Shown here: positions 7,562 through 16,215 of the stretch, piece by piece
Numbering within the stretch: position 1 is the first letter of the stretch
How the letters are laid out: each line of letters starts with the position of its first letter
DNA from: Micavibrio sp. UBA6139
GTDB taxonomy: Bacteria > Pseudomonadota > Alphaproteobacteria > Micavibrionales > Micavibrionaceae
Direction of reading: 5' to 3'
DNA: 48,741 nt
NCBI GenBank assembly: GCA_002423285.1
Contig: DIVF01000003.1
Span: 1 to 48,741 of the forward strand
Notes under the pieces: generated by a model
Told to the model about the DNA's origin: nothing
Seen by the model: the letters and a program-made list of their open reading frames with translations, nothing else
Databases searched by the model: none
Position numbers and translations under genes: made by a program

Positions 7562-8536
7562 CTAGAATCTGGCTAATGCGGCGCCCCAGACAAGGCCCCC
7601 GCCAAGGGCTTCGATCAGCATCAAATCACCGCGCTTAACGCGCCCCGATTCGACCGCCTCGGCCAGCGCCAGCGGAATGGAGGCAGCAGATGTATTGCCG
7701 TGACGATCCACCGTGACAATGACCTTATCCATCGACATACCGAGTTTTTTGGCCGTTGATTCCAAAATACGGATATTCGCCTGATGCGGCACGATCCAGT
7801 CCAGTTGATCCGGGGTGATCTTATTATGTTCCAAAACTTCTGTCACAACATTGGCCAGTTCAGCAACCGCATGCCGGAAGACTTCCTTGCCTTCCATCAT
7901 GATGTGGCCTGCGGTCCCGGTCGAGCTAACCCCGCCATTCACGCATAAAATATCTTTCAAATTGCCATTGGCATGCAGATGGGTGGAGATAATGCCACGG
8001 TCCTCAATGGTCCCTGCGCCCTCAATACCTTCCAGAACAACAGCCCCCGCCCCGTCACCAAACAGAACGGATGTCGTGCGGTCTTCCCAGTTGAGGATGG
8101 AGGACATCTTATCCGCCCCCACCAGCAAAATGCGTTTCGCCGCACCCGTGCGGATCAAGCTATCGGCCACGCTCAGCGCATAAACAAACCCTGCACACAC
8201 CGCCTGAACATCGAATGACGGGCCGTTTTTAATGCCAAGAGCTGCCTGAACCTTTACGGCCACAGACGGGAATGTTGTATCGGGGGTGGATGTAGCAACA
8301 ATAACACCATCAATATCGGACCCAGACAGGCCCGATGCCTTTAAGGCGCGTCCGGCGGCTGCAATAGACATGTCAGCGGTTGTTTCGCCCTCTGCCGCGA
8401 TGTGACGCTGGCGAATACCGGTGCGCTGAACAATCCATTCATCGCTGGTGTCCATGATTTTTTCGAGATCAAAATTGGTGACGGCGCGTTCCGGCAAGTA
8501 TGCGCCGCAAGACAGAATAACAGTACGCAATGACAT
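7562..8536 (-). CDS. fabH: Beta-ketoacyl-ACP synthase III
   Basis: Starts fatty-acid synthesis by condensing acetyl-CoA with malonyl-ACP in the cytoplasm. The 324-residue protein keeps the Cys-His-Asn triad: Cys114 in QAVCAGF, His251 in VPHQANIRI, and Asn281 in HGNTSAAS. The N-terminal WIVQRTGIRQRH and the terminal GGGLVWGAAL are typical of FabH. It starts 11 bases after plsX, so the two are almost certainly co-transcribed, coupling phospholipid and fatty-acid initiation. Confidence 0.97.
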   Translation of the reverse strand: MSLRTVILSCGAYLPERAVTNFDLEKIMDTSDEWIVQRTGIRQRHIAAEGETTADMSIAAAGRALKASGLSGSDIDGVIVATSTPDTTFPSVAVKVQAALGIKNGPSFDVQAVCAGFVYALSVADSLIRTGAAKRILLVGADKMSSILNWEDRTTSVLFGDGAGAVVLEGIEGAGTIEDRGIISTHLHANGNLKDILCVNGGVSSTGTAGHIMMEGKEVFRHAVAELANVVTEVLEHNKITPDQLDWIVPHQANIRILESTAKKLGMSMDKVIVTVDRHGNTSAASIPLALAEAVESGRVKRGDLMLIEALGGGLVWGAALARF

Positions 8537-8547
8537 CTTTGGCTCTC

Positions 8548-9606
8548 TTACGAATTCGCTTGTGCGCTAAGGGATGAGATAAAGGATTCCTGACTCATCA
8601 ATTGTTCAATTTCAACGGCGACGCGTTTGTTGAACCCGTTTTCAACGAGGTTCGCCGCCACGCGGATCGCGTTGGCAAATCCAACCTCATCCATGCCGCC
8701 ATGACTTTTCACGCAGATCCCATCAAGGCCAAGGAACATGCCGCCATTATAAAAACGTGGGTCCATCAGTTTCTTGGTGTTCTTCATCGCCGAATAAGAC
8801 AGCAAGCCGCCGATTTTTGAAATCAATGTGGACTTGAAGGCTTTCTTGACGAATTCGCCCATCATCTTGCTGACGCCTTCGGCGACTTTCAACGCAACGT
8901 TACCTGTGAAGCCATCAGTGACGATAACGTCTGTGGTGCCAAGGGCAATATCGTTGCCCTCAACAAAGCCATGATAGCGGCCCGGCAATTCAACGCTGTT
9001 CAAAACAGCGGCTGCGGCACGCAATTGATCATGGCCCTTCATTTCTTCGGACCCCACATTCAAAAGACCGATGGAAGGATTACCAACGCCCATCACCACG
9101 CGCGCATAAACCGCGCCCAGTAGTGCAAATTGAATCAGGATTTCTGCATCACATAAAATGTTTGCGCCCAGATCGAGAACAACGCTTTTACCGCGCGTGG
9201 TCGGAAACACGCCAGCAAGCGCCGGACGGTTGATGCCGGGAAGGCTTTTTAAAATCAGTTTCGACATCGCCATCAACGCGCCCGTATTGCCACCGGAAAC
9301 GATGCTGTCCGCCTCGCCTGCCTTCACCGCTTCAATCGCCAGACGCATGCTGGAATCTTTACCAGAGCGCAGCGCCTGTGATGGCTTCTCATCATTCGCA
9401 ACCATCTTTTCGGTATGGCGAATGGTGGAGGATGATGCGAGTTGGGGATAGCGCGCCAGAATGGGGCGAATACGACGTTCATCACCAAACAACAGGAAAT
9501 GCACACCGGGTAAATCCTGTAACGCCAACGCCGCACCGGGAATGACAACATCCGGTCCGAAATCGCCGCCCATGACATCGAGCGCAATGGTTTGATGATA
9601 GGCCAA
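8548..9606 (-). CDS. plsX: Phosphate acyltransferase PlsX
   Basis: Makes acyl-phosphate from acyl-ACP and phosphate, feeding PlsY in glycerolipid synthesis at the membrane. The 352-residue frame contains IALDVMGGDFGPDVV, SGGNTGALMA, ALAGVFPTTRG and GNDIALG, all PlsX signatures. The start codon is an unusual TTG at 9606: no ATG lies before the conserved MGGD block, while AGGG sits about eight bases upstream of the TTG. Downstream of rpmF, with a hairpin in between, and 11 bases before fabH. Confidence 0.96.
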   Translation of the reverse strand: MAYHQTIALDVMGGDFGPDVVIPGAALALQDLPGVHFLLFGDERRIRPILARYPQLASSSTIRHTEKMVANDEKPSQALRSGKDSSMRLAIEAVKAGEADSIVSGGNTGALMAMSKLILKSLPGINRPALAGVFPTTRGKSVVLDLGANILCDAEILIQFALLGAVYARVVMGVGNPSIGLLNVGSEEMKGHDQLRAAAAVLNSVELPGRYHGFVEGNDIALGTTDVIVTDGFTGNVALKVAEGVSKMMGEFVKKAFKSTLISKIGGLLSYSAMKNTKKLMDPRFYNGGMFLGLDGICVKSHGGMDEVGFANAIRVAANLVENGFNKRVAVEIEQLMSQESFISSLSAQANS

Positions 9607-9661
9607 AGTGAAAACCCTGTTTGGTTAGAGCGACATACGCGAATGCCCGGATTATAGGCAC

Positions 9662-9689
9662 GAAAAACGGGGAGAACAAACCCCCCGTT
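9662..9689 (-). terminator. Terminator or attenuator between rpmF and plsX
   Basis: On the minus strand AACGGGG and CCCCGTT pair around a short loop and end in TTTTTCG. It lies in the 124-base gap between rpmF and plsX. It could let ribosomal-protein transcripts outnumber those reading on into plsX-fabH. Confidence 0.65.
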
Positions 9690-9730
9690 GATCAAAATCC
9701 GGTTTATCCGTCACGAATGATCTTTCGATC

Positions 9731-9910
9731 TTAGTCGCGCGGAGGCAGAACCTGACGGCCTCTGTACATGCCGGTTTTCAGGTCGATGTGGTGGGTGCGC
9801 TTTGGCTCACCAGATGTGCCATCTTCAACCCAGTTGGTGGTCGTCAAAGCGAGGTGCGAACGGCGCATATCGCGCTTGGAGGAACTGGTGCGTTTCTTTG
9901 GAACTGCCAT
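9731..9910 (-). CDS. rpmF: Large ribosomal subunit protein bL32
   Basis: 59 residues, starting MAVPKKRTSSSKRDMRRSH and ending QVLPPRD. The N-terminal MAVPKKRTS is the hallmark of bL32; the body has the alphaproteobacterial form without zinc-binding Cys. AAGG precedes the ATG at 9910. Its place between a DUF177/YceD gene and plsX is the widely conserved yceD-rpmF-plsX-fabH order. A longer frame on the opposite strand here is only its shadow. Confidence 0.96.
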   Translation of the reverse strand: MAVPKKRTSSSKRDMRRSHLALTTTNWVEDGTSGEPKRTHHIDLKTGMYRGRQVLPPRD

Positions 9911-10009
9911 AGTAATTAACCTTTTCGGAATTAAGAGGACTGGTAATTAACGGAAAATACCCCCTGTTGCAAGCAAAATTCGCCCCAGTTTTACATTTTC
10001 CCTAAGGAT

Positions 10010-10627
10010 TTACCCTTCTTTATCGGGTTCCCCGCCTTTCCAGTCCTTTAGGGCCTCAAACGGGTTTTTCCGTAATGGGGTTGAGGGCTGGGCGTCGTGG
10101 CCGTGATCCACCGATTCCTTGTCCCACGCCACGCCGTGCGCACGCGGATAGGGGTTTAAAGACAGGGATAAATACTGGGCAACCAGATCGCCAAGGTCGA
10201 TCTTGCCGTTGATAATCGGTTCCGGGTCTTCCCGTTCGTCCATGATCGGGATTTCGGTATCATTCATCTTACCAGCCCGTTCATGTTTGGCCTTGGCCAG
10301 AGACACAACTTCCGAATCCGCGTACCAGCCTTCGAATTCTTCCTCGATATGGCCTTTTACCGGGGCTTGGCTGATGATGCAGCTTTGAACGACATCGGCC
10401 TTCAGCATGCCTTCGACATGGATCACTGATTTGTTGCCGGGTGCGCGCTGGAGCGTCATTTCCGCAGACAGGGACTGCACGGCTGGAATCGCCAGACGGG
10501 CTGCAATCGCCTTTAAATCAGCGTCGCCAGCGGTAATGGCCTTGCGGAACGGGTTTTGGCCGATTTCGCCCTGATCAATCAGGTAAATCCATCCAAAATC
10601 GTCATCGGCTGCTTTTTTGCGGCTCAT
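10010..10627 (-). CDS. DUF177/YceD-family protein
   Basis: 205 residues with no signal peptide. Two family blocks are visible: VVQSCIISQAPVKGHIEEEF in the middle, and EDPEPIINGKIDLGDLVAQY followed by LSLSLNPYPR. YceD-like proteins are found beside rpmF in most bacteria, and the plant relative has been linked to 23S rRNA accumulation. A role in 50S biogenesis is therefore likely but inferred. Its ATG overlaps the stop of the chaperone gene by four bases (ATGA), implying translational coupling. rpmF follows 99 bases downstream. Confidence 0.88.
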   Translation of the reverse strand: MSRKKAADDDFGWIYLIDQGEIGQNPFRKAITAGDADLKAIAARLAIPAVQSLSAEMTLQRAPGNKSVIHVEGMLKADVVQSCIISQAPVKGHIEEEFEGWYADSEVVSLAKAKHERAGKMNDTEIPIMDEREDPEPIINGKIDLGDLVAQYLSLSLNPYPRAHGVAWDKESVDHGHDAQPSTPLRKNPFEALKDWKGGEPDKEG

Positions 10628-11190
10628 GATGCGGCCTTTCTCAGTTCTACAGGTGTTTCTGGTAAGTCAGCCCAGACAATGCGTCCGGCGACCAGTTCAT
10701 TCATATCCATGCCCATCACCCGCTCAAGGCTGGTCAGCAGATAAGCCCCAACGCGGTTCAAGGCCTCCTGCGCCACATCCGGCACGGTTCCATAGAGATT
10801 CCGGCGCAAGGCATCATGGAGCAGCGCATTATCGGCCAAGCCAGCCTCATACGCCGCAACCCGGCCATTAAAGGCCTTCATCATGCGGCGGACATGGCGT
10901 TTTACGCTCAAATCCCCCACACCCATTTCGCGCACAGCGCGGTCCATTTCAACAAACATCGTATCGTACAGAGCCTGTGACAAAGCGCGGGAATCCTTAT
11001 CCCCATGGCCCAAACGGTGCATAACGATGAAGCAATGCATCAAAACGGAGTCAAACCGCCCATCGACGGTGTCGGGCACACCCCAGACCGTATAAAAGGC
11101 CGGTTGGCGCGACTGGGCGATCAGGGCGGCATATAACCCTTCAGCGGCCACCTGTACGGGGCTGTTTTTCTTGCGAAAAAAGGTCAGCAT
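10624..11190 (-). CDS. Ubiquinol-cytochrome c chaperone family protein (CBP3-like)
   Basis: 188 residues matching the Pfam ubiquinol-cytochrome c chaperone family. Visible are AAEGLYAALIAQSRQPAFYT, then VWGVPDTVDGRFDSVLMHC, then FVEMDRAVREMGVGDLSVKR. The mitochondrial relative CBP3/UQCC1 assists cytochrome b synthesis and bc1 assembly, and a role in complex III assembly is inferred here. It is a cytoplasmic, helical protein without signal peptide. First gene of the leftward cluster that leads through the DUF177 protein to rpmF-plsX-fabH, and divergent from the BamE-like gene. Confidence 0.87.
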   Translation of the reverse strand: MLTFFRKKNSPVQVAAEGLYAALIAQSRQPAFYTVWGVPDTVDGRFDSVLMHCFIVMHRLGHGDKDSRALSQALYDTMFVEMDRAVREMGVGDLSVKRHVRRMMKAFNGRVAAYEAGLADNALLHDALRRNLYGTVPDVAQEALNRVGAYLLTSLERVMGMDMNELVAGRIVWADLPETPVELRKAAS

Positions 11191-11218
11191 TGCTTTTTAA
11201 CCTGCGTAATCCTATGAA
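11190..11218 (+). promoter_or_regulatory. Possible promoter of the BamE-like gene
   Basis: TTGCTT and TATGAA are spaced by 17 bases, about 34 bases before the first start codon. Judged by eye in a short divergent gap; weak support. Confidence 0.25.
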
Positions 11219-11257
11219 TGACAAGGTTTTATATATCGACTGACAGGTAAAATGACC

Positions 11258-11719
11258 ATGAAAAATTCGCATCTGGCACTGATCCTTGCCGCGCTGCTGG
11301 CCACATCGGCCTGCGCCCCTACCGTTGCCAACCGTGGCAATATGATCAAGGACCACCAGCTGGTCACGCTGCAACCCGGCACCAGCACGAAAAGTGACGT
11401 GCTGCGCGCCCTCGGTTCGCCCACCACTCAGGATGCCTTCGATGAAAACCAATGGTATTACATCGGCCAGGTCACATCCAAAAAAGGTGTTCTGGACCCA
11501 AAGGTAACGGATGAGCGGATTATTCTGGTCAGCTTTAACCAAGAAGGCATCATGGACACCATCAAGGATGTCGGCGGCGACCGCGAAAGCATTCCGTTTG
11601 AACGCCGCAAGACCCCGACATCAGGCAATGAAGTCACCGTCATGCAGCAATTCTTCGGCAACCTTGGCCGCTTTAACAGCGACACCATGCGCGGCGCATC
11701 GCCAACCGGCGGGATGTAA
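11258..11719 (+). CDS. bamE: BamE/SmpA-OmlA family outer-membrane lipoprotein
   Basis: About 153 residues with a lipoprotein signal: MKNSHLALILAALLATSAC, the lipobox ending at the Cys to be acylated. The mature domain has the SmpA/OmlA pattern LQPGTSTKSDVLRALGSP and QWYYIGQ, as in BamE, the small lipoprotein that stabilises the BAM complex for beta-barrel insertion. Two start codons lie two residues apart (11252 and 11258); AGG is 10 bases from the second and only 4 from the first, so 11258 was chosen. The tail after residue 120 is Gly/Ser/Thr-rich and longer than in Escherichia coli. Confidence 0.88.
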   Translation: MKNSHLALILAALLATSACAPTVANRGNMIKDHQLVTLQPGTSTKSDVLRALGSPTTQDAFDENQWYYIGQVTSKKGVLDPKVTDERIILVSFNQEGIMDTIKDVGGDRESIPFERRKTPTSGNEVTVMQQFFGNLGRFNSDTMRGASPTGGM

Positions 11720-11741
11720 TTCCGCTATCGCTTCTTAAATC

Positions 11742-13055
11742 TTAGTATTGACGTTTTGGTCGCCTGAACACGCCGACCATTTCGACATGCGGGGACCACA
11801 GGAACTGGTCAACGACGCTCAGCTTTTCGAAAACATAACCGCCCGCAATCAGAGTTGCGGCATCTTTGACGAAACTGGTCAGGCCGCAGGAAACACTGAT
11901 CACCAATGGCACTTCGGACCGCGCCAGCTTTTTCGCCTGTTCGCCTGCGCCCACGCGCGGCGGGTCCATGATGACGGCATCGTAATCTTTCATTTCTTTT
12001 GGCATCAGCGGGTCGTGCATCAGATCACGTTTTTCCGTGGTGATTGCAAAACCGCGTGTTGAATTTTTCAATGCCGCCATCGCGGGGGCAAAACCCTCAA
12101 CCGCGTGAACCCGGTATTTCTCCTGAGCTATCGCAAAGGTAAACGTACCGCAACCCGCATAGAGATCAGCCACCAGCTTCGGTTTCTTCTTACCCGCACC
12201 AAGTGCATCAAGAACCAGACGCACCAAAGTCGCCTCGCCCTCTGCCGTTGCTTGCAAGAAAGCACCCGGTGGCGGCACGACTTCAACGCCTGAGAAATTC
12301 AGGATGAAGGGTTCACGCCATGCAATCGGGGTTAAATCAGTTTCATCGGTGCTGCTGTTCTGCCAAGACAGACGCGCAATATTTTCTTTTTGAGCGAAGG
12401 CCGACAGACGTTCCAACATAAACATCGGCAACAAGGATTCTGATTTCTTCTTGGTCCAAGGACGCAGGACGATATCAACGGCACCGCCGGATTCAACCAT
12501 GCTGACATCCATGCCCTGCCCCTGTGTCAGGACTTTACTGATGACTTCGCGCAAGCCCGGAATAAGAGCAGAAAGGCGCGGAATCAAAACGGGACATTCT
12601 TCCAGATCAACGATGGTGTTGCTGCGGGCTTCGTTGAACCCCAGAACCATTTTGTCCTGCCCCTGAAACGCGGCCATGGTAGCACGGCGGCGTGTGGCTG
12701 GGGCGCTGATGAATGGCCCTTCGATATTTTCGATCTTGATATTTTCGCGCTCAAGCGCGGCGCGCACCTGTCCCATTTTCAGGGCCGCGTAGGATTCAGC
12801 ACTCATGTGCTGCAACACGCACCCACCACAGCGTTCAAAATGGCGGCATGCCGGGGCTATGCGGTCGGGGGACGGCGTATTGATGACATCAAGTTCTGCA
12901 CTGATCCCATCGTCACGCTTTTCCCCCGGAATGAAGGTAATAACCTCCCCCGGCAGGGCTCCAGGCACAAAGACCCGTCGCCCGTCTTCCAAATGGCCAA
13001 TGCCATCGCCACGGGCGCCAAGAGTTTCAATTGTGATGCGGTGCGGGTGTGTCAT
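11742..13055 (-). CDS. 23S rRNA/tRNA (uracil-5-)-methyltransferase, RumA/TrmA family
   Basis: 437 residues. An N-terminal TRAM-like beta domain (HRITIETLGARGDGIG) is followed by CRHFERCGGC, which with a later Cys (ECPVL) would bind the iron-sulfur cluster of RumA-type enzymes. The SAM-binding motif is LVADLYAGCGTFTF, then MDPPR. The catalytic nucleophile is probably Cys390 in VSCG, where relatives usually have SCNP. It methylates a uridine C5 in rRNA or tRNA; which site cannot be told. The start at 13055 is preferred because further upstream the frame runs into the inverted repeat near 13.1 kb. Confidence 0.9.
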   Translation of the reverse strand: MTHPHRITIETLGARGDGIGHLEDGRRVFVPGALPGEVITFIPGEKRDDGISAELDVINTPSPDRIAPACRHFERCGGCVLQHMSAESYAALKMGQVRAALERENIKIENIEGPFISAPATRRRATMAAFQGQDKMVLGFNEARSNTIVDLEECPVLIPRLSALIPGLREVISKVLTQGQGMDVSMVESGGAVDIVLRPWTKKKSESLLPMFMLERLSAFAQKENIARLSWQNSSTDETDLTPIAWREPFILNFSGVEVVPPPGAFLQATAEGEATLVRLVLDALGAGKKKPKLVADLYAGCGTFTFAIAQEKYRVHAVEGFAPAMAALKNSTRGFAITTEKRDLMHDPLMPKEMKDYDAVIMDPPRVGAGEQAKKLARSEVPLVISVSCGLTSFVKDAATLIAGGYVFEKLSVVDQFLWSPHVEMVGVFRRPKRQY

Positions 13056-13123
13056 GGCGCTAAAGATCATCATTGGGGGCAAAATAGCAATAAAAAACGT
13101 TGAAAACCGCCATTCCTTTCGCC

Positions 13124-13207
13124 CCCTCTCCCATGGGGAGAGGGCTGGGGTGAGGGTGTTTAATGTCTGGCAGCCCCTCACCCCGACCCTCTCCCCATGG
13201 GAGAGGG
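13124..13207. repeat. Imperfect inverted repeat, two 33-base arms
   Basis: Arms 13124-13156 and 13175-13207 are inverse copies with two adjacent mismatches. Each arm contains its own smaller palindrome (CCCTCTCCCATGGGGAGAGGG minus one base) and a GGGGTGAGGG tail. The 18-base spacer holds no gene. It resembles the CCCTCTCC-type repeats seen in many proteobacteria and sits between the RumA-like gene and the hppA terminator. Confidence 0.9.
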
Positions 13208-13212
13208 AGAAG

Positions 13213-13243
13213 AAAAAAAGCCCCTCGGTTGAGGGGCTTTTTC
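13213..13243 (-). terminator. Rho-independent terminator of hppA
   Basis: On the minus strand AAAAAGCCCCTC and GAGGGGCTTTTTTT pair around a 4-base loop and end in a T run, 22 bases after the hppA stop codon. Confidence 0.93.
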
Positions 13244-13264
13244 GTATTTTCTAGCAAATCGAGC

Positions 13265-15394
13265 TTAGCCGGCGATCATTTTTGCAACAATCGCAACCAG
13301 CAGAATAGCCACGATGTTGGTGATTTTGATCAGCGGGTTAACGGCTGGACCAGCGGTATCCTTGTAAGGATCGCCAACGGTGTCGCCTGTAACAGCGGCC
13401 TTGTGGGCTTCGGAGCCCTTGCCGCCGTGGTTACCCTCTTCAATGAACTTTTTCGCGTTATCCCATGCACCACCACCGGAGGTCATAGAGATAGCAACGA
13501 ACAAGCCCGTAACGATCGTGCCCATCAGCATCGCGCCCAAAGCATGGAACGCAGACAACAGGTCATGACCGCTGATCAGGTAAACAACACCAAACAGGAT
13601 CACAGGAACAACAATCGGCAGCAATGATGGGATCATCATTTCCTTGATTGCGGCCTTGGTCAGCAAGTCAACGGCTGTGCCGTATTCTGGCTTGCCTGTG
13701 CCTTCCATGATGCCTTTGATCTCGCGGAACTGACGGCGAACTTCGACAACAACGCTACCAGCCGCACGGCCAACAGCAGTCATCGACATCGCGCCGAACA
13801 GGTACGGCAGCAAACCACCGACAAACAACCCGATCACGACATACGGATTTTGCAGAGCAAAAGTGATGTCCTTGAATTCAGGGAATTTATCAACCGGGAA
13901 GTAATGCTTGATCTCTTCCGTGTAACCGGCAAACAGCACCAGCGAAGCCAGCGCAGCTGAACCAATGGCATAACCCTTGGTGACAGCCTTTGTCGTGTTA
14001 CCGACCGCATCCAGAGCATCCGTTGTGACGCGGACTTCTTTCGGCAGGTTGGACATTTCAGCAATACCACCGGCGTTGTCGGTGACCGGACCATAGGCGT
14101 CCAGTGCAACGATCATACCGGCCAGTGACAGCATTGTTGTTGCCGCAATTGCAATCCCGTACAGGCCTGCAAAGTGGAACGCAATGAAGATACCGGCACA
14201 GATGACAACGACTGGCAGAGCGGTTGCTTCCATGGAAACAGCCAGACCCTGAATGACGTTGGTCCCGTGACCTGTTTCCGATGATTTCGCAACCGAGCGA
14301 ACTGGACGGAAAGCGGTCGAGGTATAGTACTCAGTAATCCAGACCAACAGGCCTGTCACACCAAGACCAACCAGAACGCACCAGAACAAGTCCATGACGT
14401 CCAGGATGGAACCATCGGCCAGCTTCATTTCAGCAGGCAGGAAGGTTGTCTTCAGAAACACGCCGCCGATCAAAAGAACGGAGATCACGCCACTGTAAGC
14501 CAAACCACGGTACAAGGCACCCATGATGTTCGTGCTGCCCTTTTTCAGGCGGACGAAGAACGTACCCGCGATGGATGAGATAATGCAAACAGCACAAATC
14601 ACCAACGGCAGGAGCATCATGATTTTGGATACTTCCGGTGTGAAGACGCTATACGCGATCAACATCGTGGCAACGATGGTAACGGCATAGGTTTCAAACA
14701 GATCCGCAGCCATACCGGCGCAATCGCCCACGTTGTCACCAACGTTATCAGCAATAACAGCAGGGTTACGGGGATCATCCTCAGGAATGCCGGCTTCGAC
14801 TTTACCGACCAAGTCAGCACCGACGTCAGCACCCTTTGTGAAGATACCACCACCCAGACGGGCGAAGATGGAAATCAGCGAAGCACCGAAACCAAGGCCA
14901 ACCAGACCTTCCAGGATGAAGCGCAGATCATGACCTTGTGTATCAAGGAAAATGAAATACAGCATCACGCCCAGCAAACCCAGACCGACAACCAGCATCC
15001 CGGTGATCGCACCGGCGAGGAAGGATACGTTCAGGGCCTTGGACAGGCTTTCCATTGCGGCTTGTGCGGTCCGGACGTTGGCGCGAACAGAAACGTTCAT
15101 GCCGATGTAACCGGCCAGCGCGGATAAAACCGCACCAATCACAAACCCGCCAGCAACGTGCCAGCCGAGCAATGCATACAACACAACCGTCACAACAACA
15201 CCAACGATGCCGATGGTGCGGTATTGACGGTTCAGATAGGCAGCAGCGCCTTCTTGAATCGCGGCAGCAATTTGCTGCATGCGTTCATTCCCTGCGCTGG
15301 TGCTCATCACCTTGCGCGTGGCATAGGCGCCGTATATCAGGGCGAGAACGCCACAACATACGACCAAGTAGTAAATGTTCACTATTTCAGACAT
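13265..15394 (-). CDS. hppA: Membrane-bound proton-pumping pyrophosphatase, K+-independent type
   Basis: 709 residues with about 16 hydrophobic segments. It hydrolyses PPi and pumps protons across the membrane. The substrate site is visible in DVGADLVGKVE, EDDPRNPAVIADNVGDNVGD and, late in the protein, GDTVGDPYKDTAGPAVNPL. The segment GNTTKAVTKGYAIG has Lys and Thr where K+-dependent enzymes have Ala and Gly, which is the established mark of the K+-independent class. It is monocistronic, with its own terminator. It may conserve energy during PPi-producing biosynthesis. Confidence 0.97.
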   Translation of the reverse strand: MSEIVNIYYLVVCCGVLALIYGAYATRKVMSTSAGNERMQQIAAAIQEGAAAYLNRQYRTIGIVGVVVTVVLYALLGWHVAGGFVIGAVLSALAGYIGMNVSVRANVRTAQAAMESLSKALNVSFLAGAITGMLVVGLGLLGVMLYFIFLDTQGHDLRFILEGLVGLGFGASLISIFARLGGGIFTKGADVGADLVGKVEAGIPEDDPRNPAVIADNVGDNVGDCAGMAADLFETYAVTIVATMLIAYSVFTPEVSKIMMLLPLVICAVCIISSIAGTFFVRLKKGSTNIMGALYRGLAYSGVISVLLIGGVFLKTTFLPAEMKLADGSILDVMDLFWCVLVGLGVTGLLVWITEYYTSTAFRPVRSVAKSSETGHGTNVIQGLAVSMEATALPVVVICAGIFIAFHFAGLYGIAIAATTMLSLAGMIVALDAYGPVTDNAGGIAEMSNLPKEVRVTTDALDAVGNTTKAVTKGYAIGSAALASLVLFAGYTEEIKHYFPVDKFPEFKDITFALQNPYVVIGLFVGGLLPYLFGAMSMTAVGRAAGSVVVEVRRQFREIKGIMEGTGKPEYGTAVDLLTKAAIKEMMIPSLLPIVVPVILFGVVYLISGHDLLSAFHALGAMLMGTIVTGLFVAISMTSGGGAWDNAKKFIEEGNHGGKGSEAHKAAVTGDTVGDPYKDTAGPAVNPLIKITNIVAILLVAIVAKMIAG

Positions 15395-15524
15395 TTTCTT
15401 CAGGACCCTTTCGGTACTTTTTTATCGGTTTTATTTGGGTAAAAACTTGATAGAGGGCTGAAAGTGCATAAAAAAGTTTGAATACGCAAGGTGTCGAAAA
15501 TGGCGCAGCGCACAAGACGCAGGT

Positions 15525-15552
15525 GCAAAAAAGCCCGGAAAAACCGGGCTTA
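15525..15552 (-). terminator. Rho-independent terminator of the fliL gene
   Basis: On the minus strand AAGCCCGG and CCGGGCTT pair around TTTTT and run into TTTTTTGC, about 33 bases after the fliL stop. Confidence 0.9.
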
Positions 15553-15584
15553 ATCAAGGATTTGTGCGGAAAATGGCGTGAAAA

Positions 15585-16064
15585 TTACATCGGGCGCTGC
15601 TGAACAACCTGTAACAGAACGTTGTTAACAACTCCCTCGCCCATCACATGGGTGCTGACTTTATGCAGGCGGTTCTTTAATGCGCCCACTTGAATGATGC
15701 CGTCGCGCATCATGGCTTCCTGGCTCAAGGCACCATACATGTCCTGAATAAACGCATCTTTCAAACGCGGTGACATGTGCGTGACTTGCGCCTTGCCTGC
15801 TTCATCCGGTGTTTCAATGACGATCACCAGGCTGACAACCTGTGTAACACCGTCTTTATTGATGATTGGAAGGATCAGCGGATCCAGCTGTACGAAAGAA
15901 CTGACCGCGTGGGCATCTTTCTTTTTGGCTGATTTTTCAGCCTTTTCATGCTCACCTGAAGCCCCTGTCGCGGCTTCAGCTGGTTGCATGAAGTAGAAAT
16001 ATGCCCCTGCGCCACCGCCGCCAAGCAGGATAAGTGCTACGATTGCTATTAAAACTGTTTTCAT
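15585..16064 (-). CDS. fliL: Flagellar basal body-associated protein FliL
   Basis: 159 residues. A single N-terminal membrane helix (TVLIAIVALILLGGGGAGAYF) is followed by a Lys/Glu-rich linker and a periplasmic domain with FVQLDPLILPI, VVSLVIVIETPD and an end NNVLLQVVQQRPM. This is the FliL pattern: a stomatin-like domain that rings the stator and tunes motor torque. It stands alone here between hppA and nusB, away from other basal-body genes; the stator genes motA-motB are 10 kb away. Confidence 0.87.
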   Translation of the reverse strand: MKTVLIAIVALILLGGGGAGAYFYFMQPAEAATGASGEHEKAEKSAKKKDAHAVSSFVQLDPLILPIINKDGVTQVVSLVIVIETPDEAGKAQVTHMSPRLKDAFIQDMYGALSQEAMMRDGIIQVGALKNRLHKVSTHVMGEGVVNNVLLQVVQQRPM

Positions 16065-16161
16065 TATACGCGAAATGCCCCAACGATCAGAATTGACAGA
16101 TTGGCCTGTCCCCTATGATCAATATTAGGCTCAATTCCCTAATATACCGTTATGGACATAT

Positions 16162-16180
16162 TGGATTTTAACTAAATCCA
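16162..16180. promoter_or_regulatory. Palindrome upstream of fliL, possible operator
   Basis: TGGATTT-TAACT-AAATCCA is a 7-bp dyad about 100 bases upstream of the fliL start in a 150-base gap. No T run follows, so it looks more like a protein site than a terminator. Judged by eye. Confidence 0.3.
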
Positions 16181-16215
16181 CAGCATTTGCGAAGCTAAAA
16201 TGTATGATATTTCAA

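Noticed and set aside
12805..13254. Plus-strand frame rich in Ser/Pro/Arg over the RumA-like start and inverted repeat
   Set aside because: Its length comes from the repeat and from antisense reading; no start site or domain supports it.
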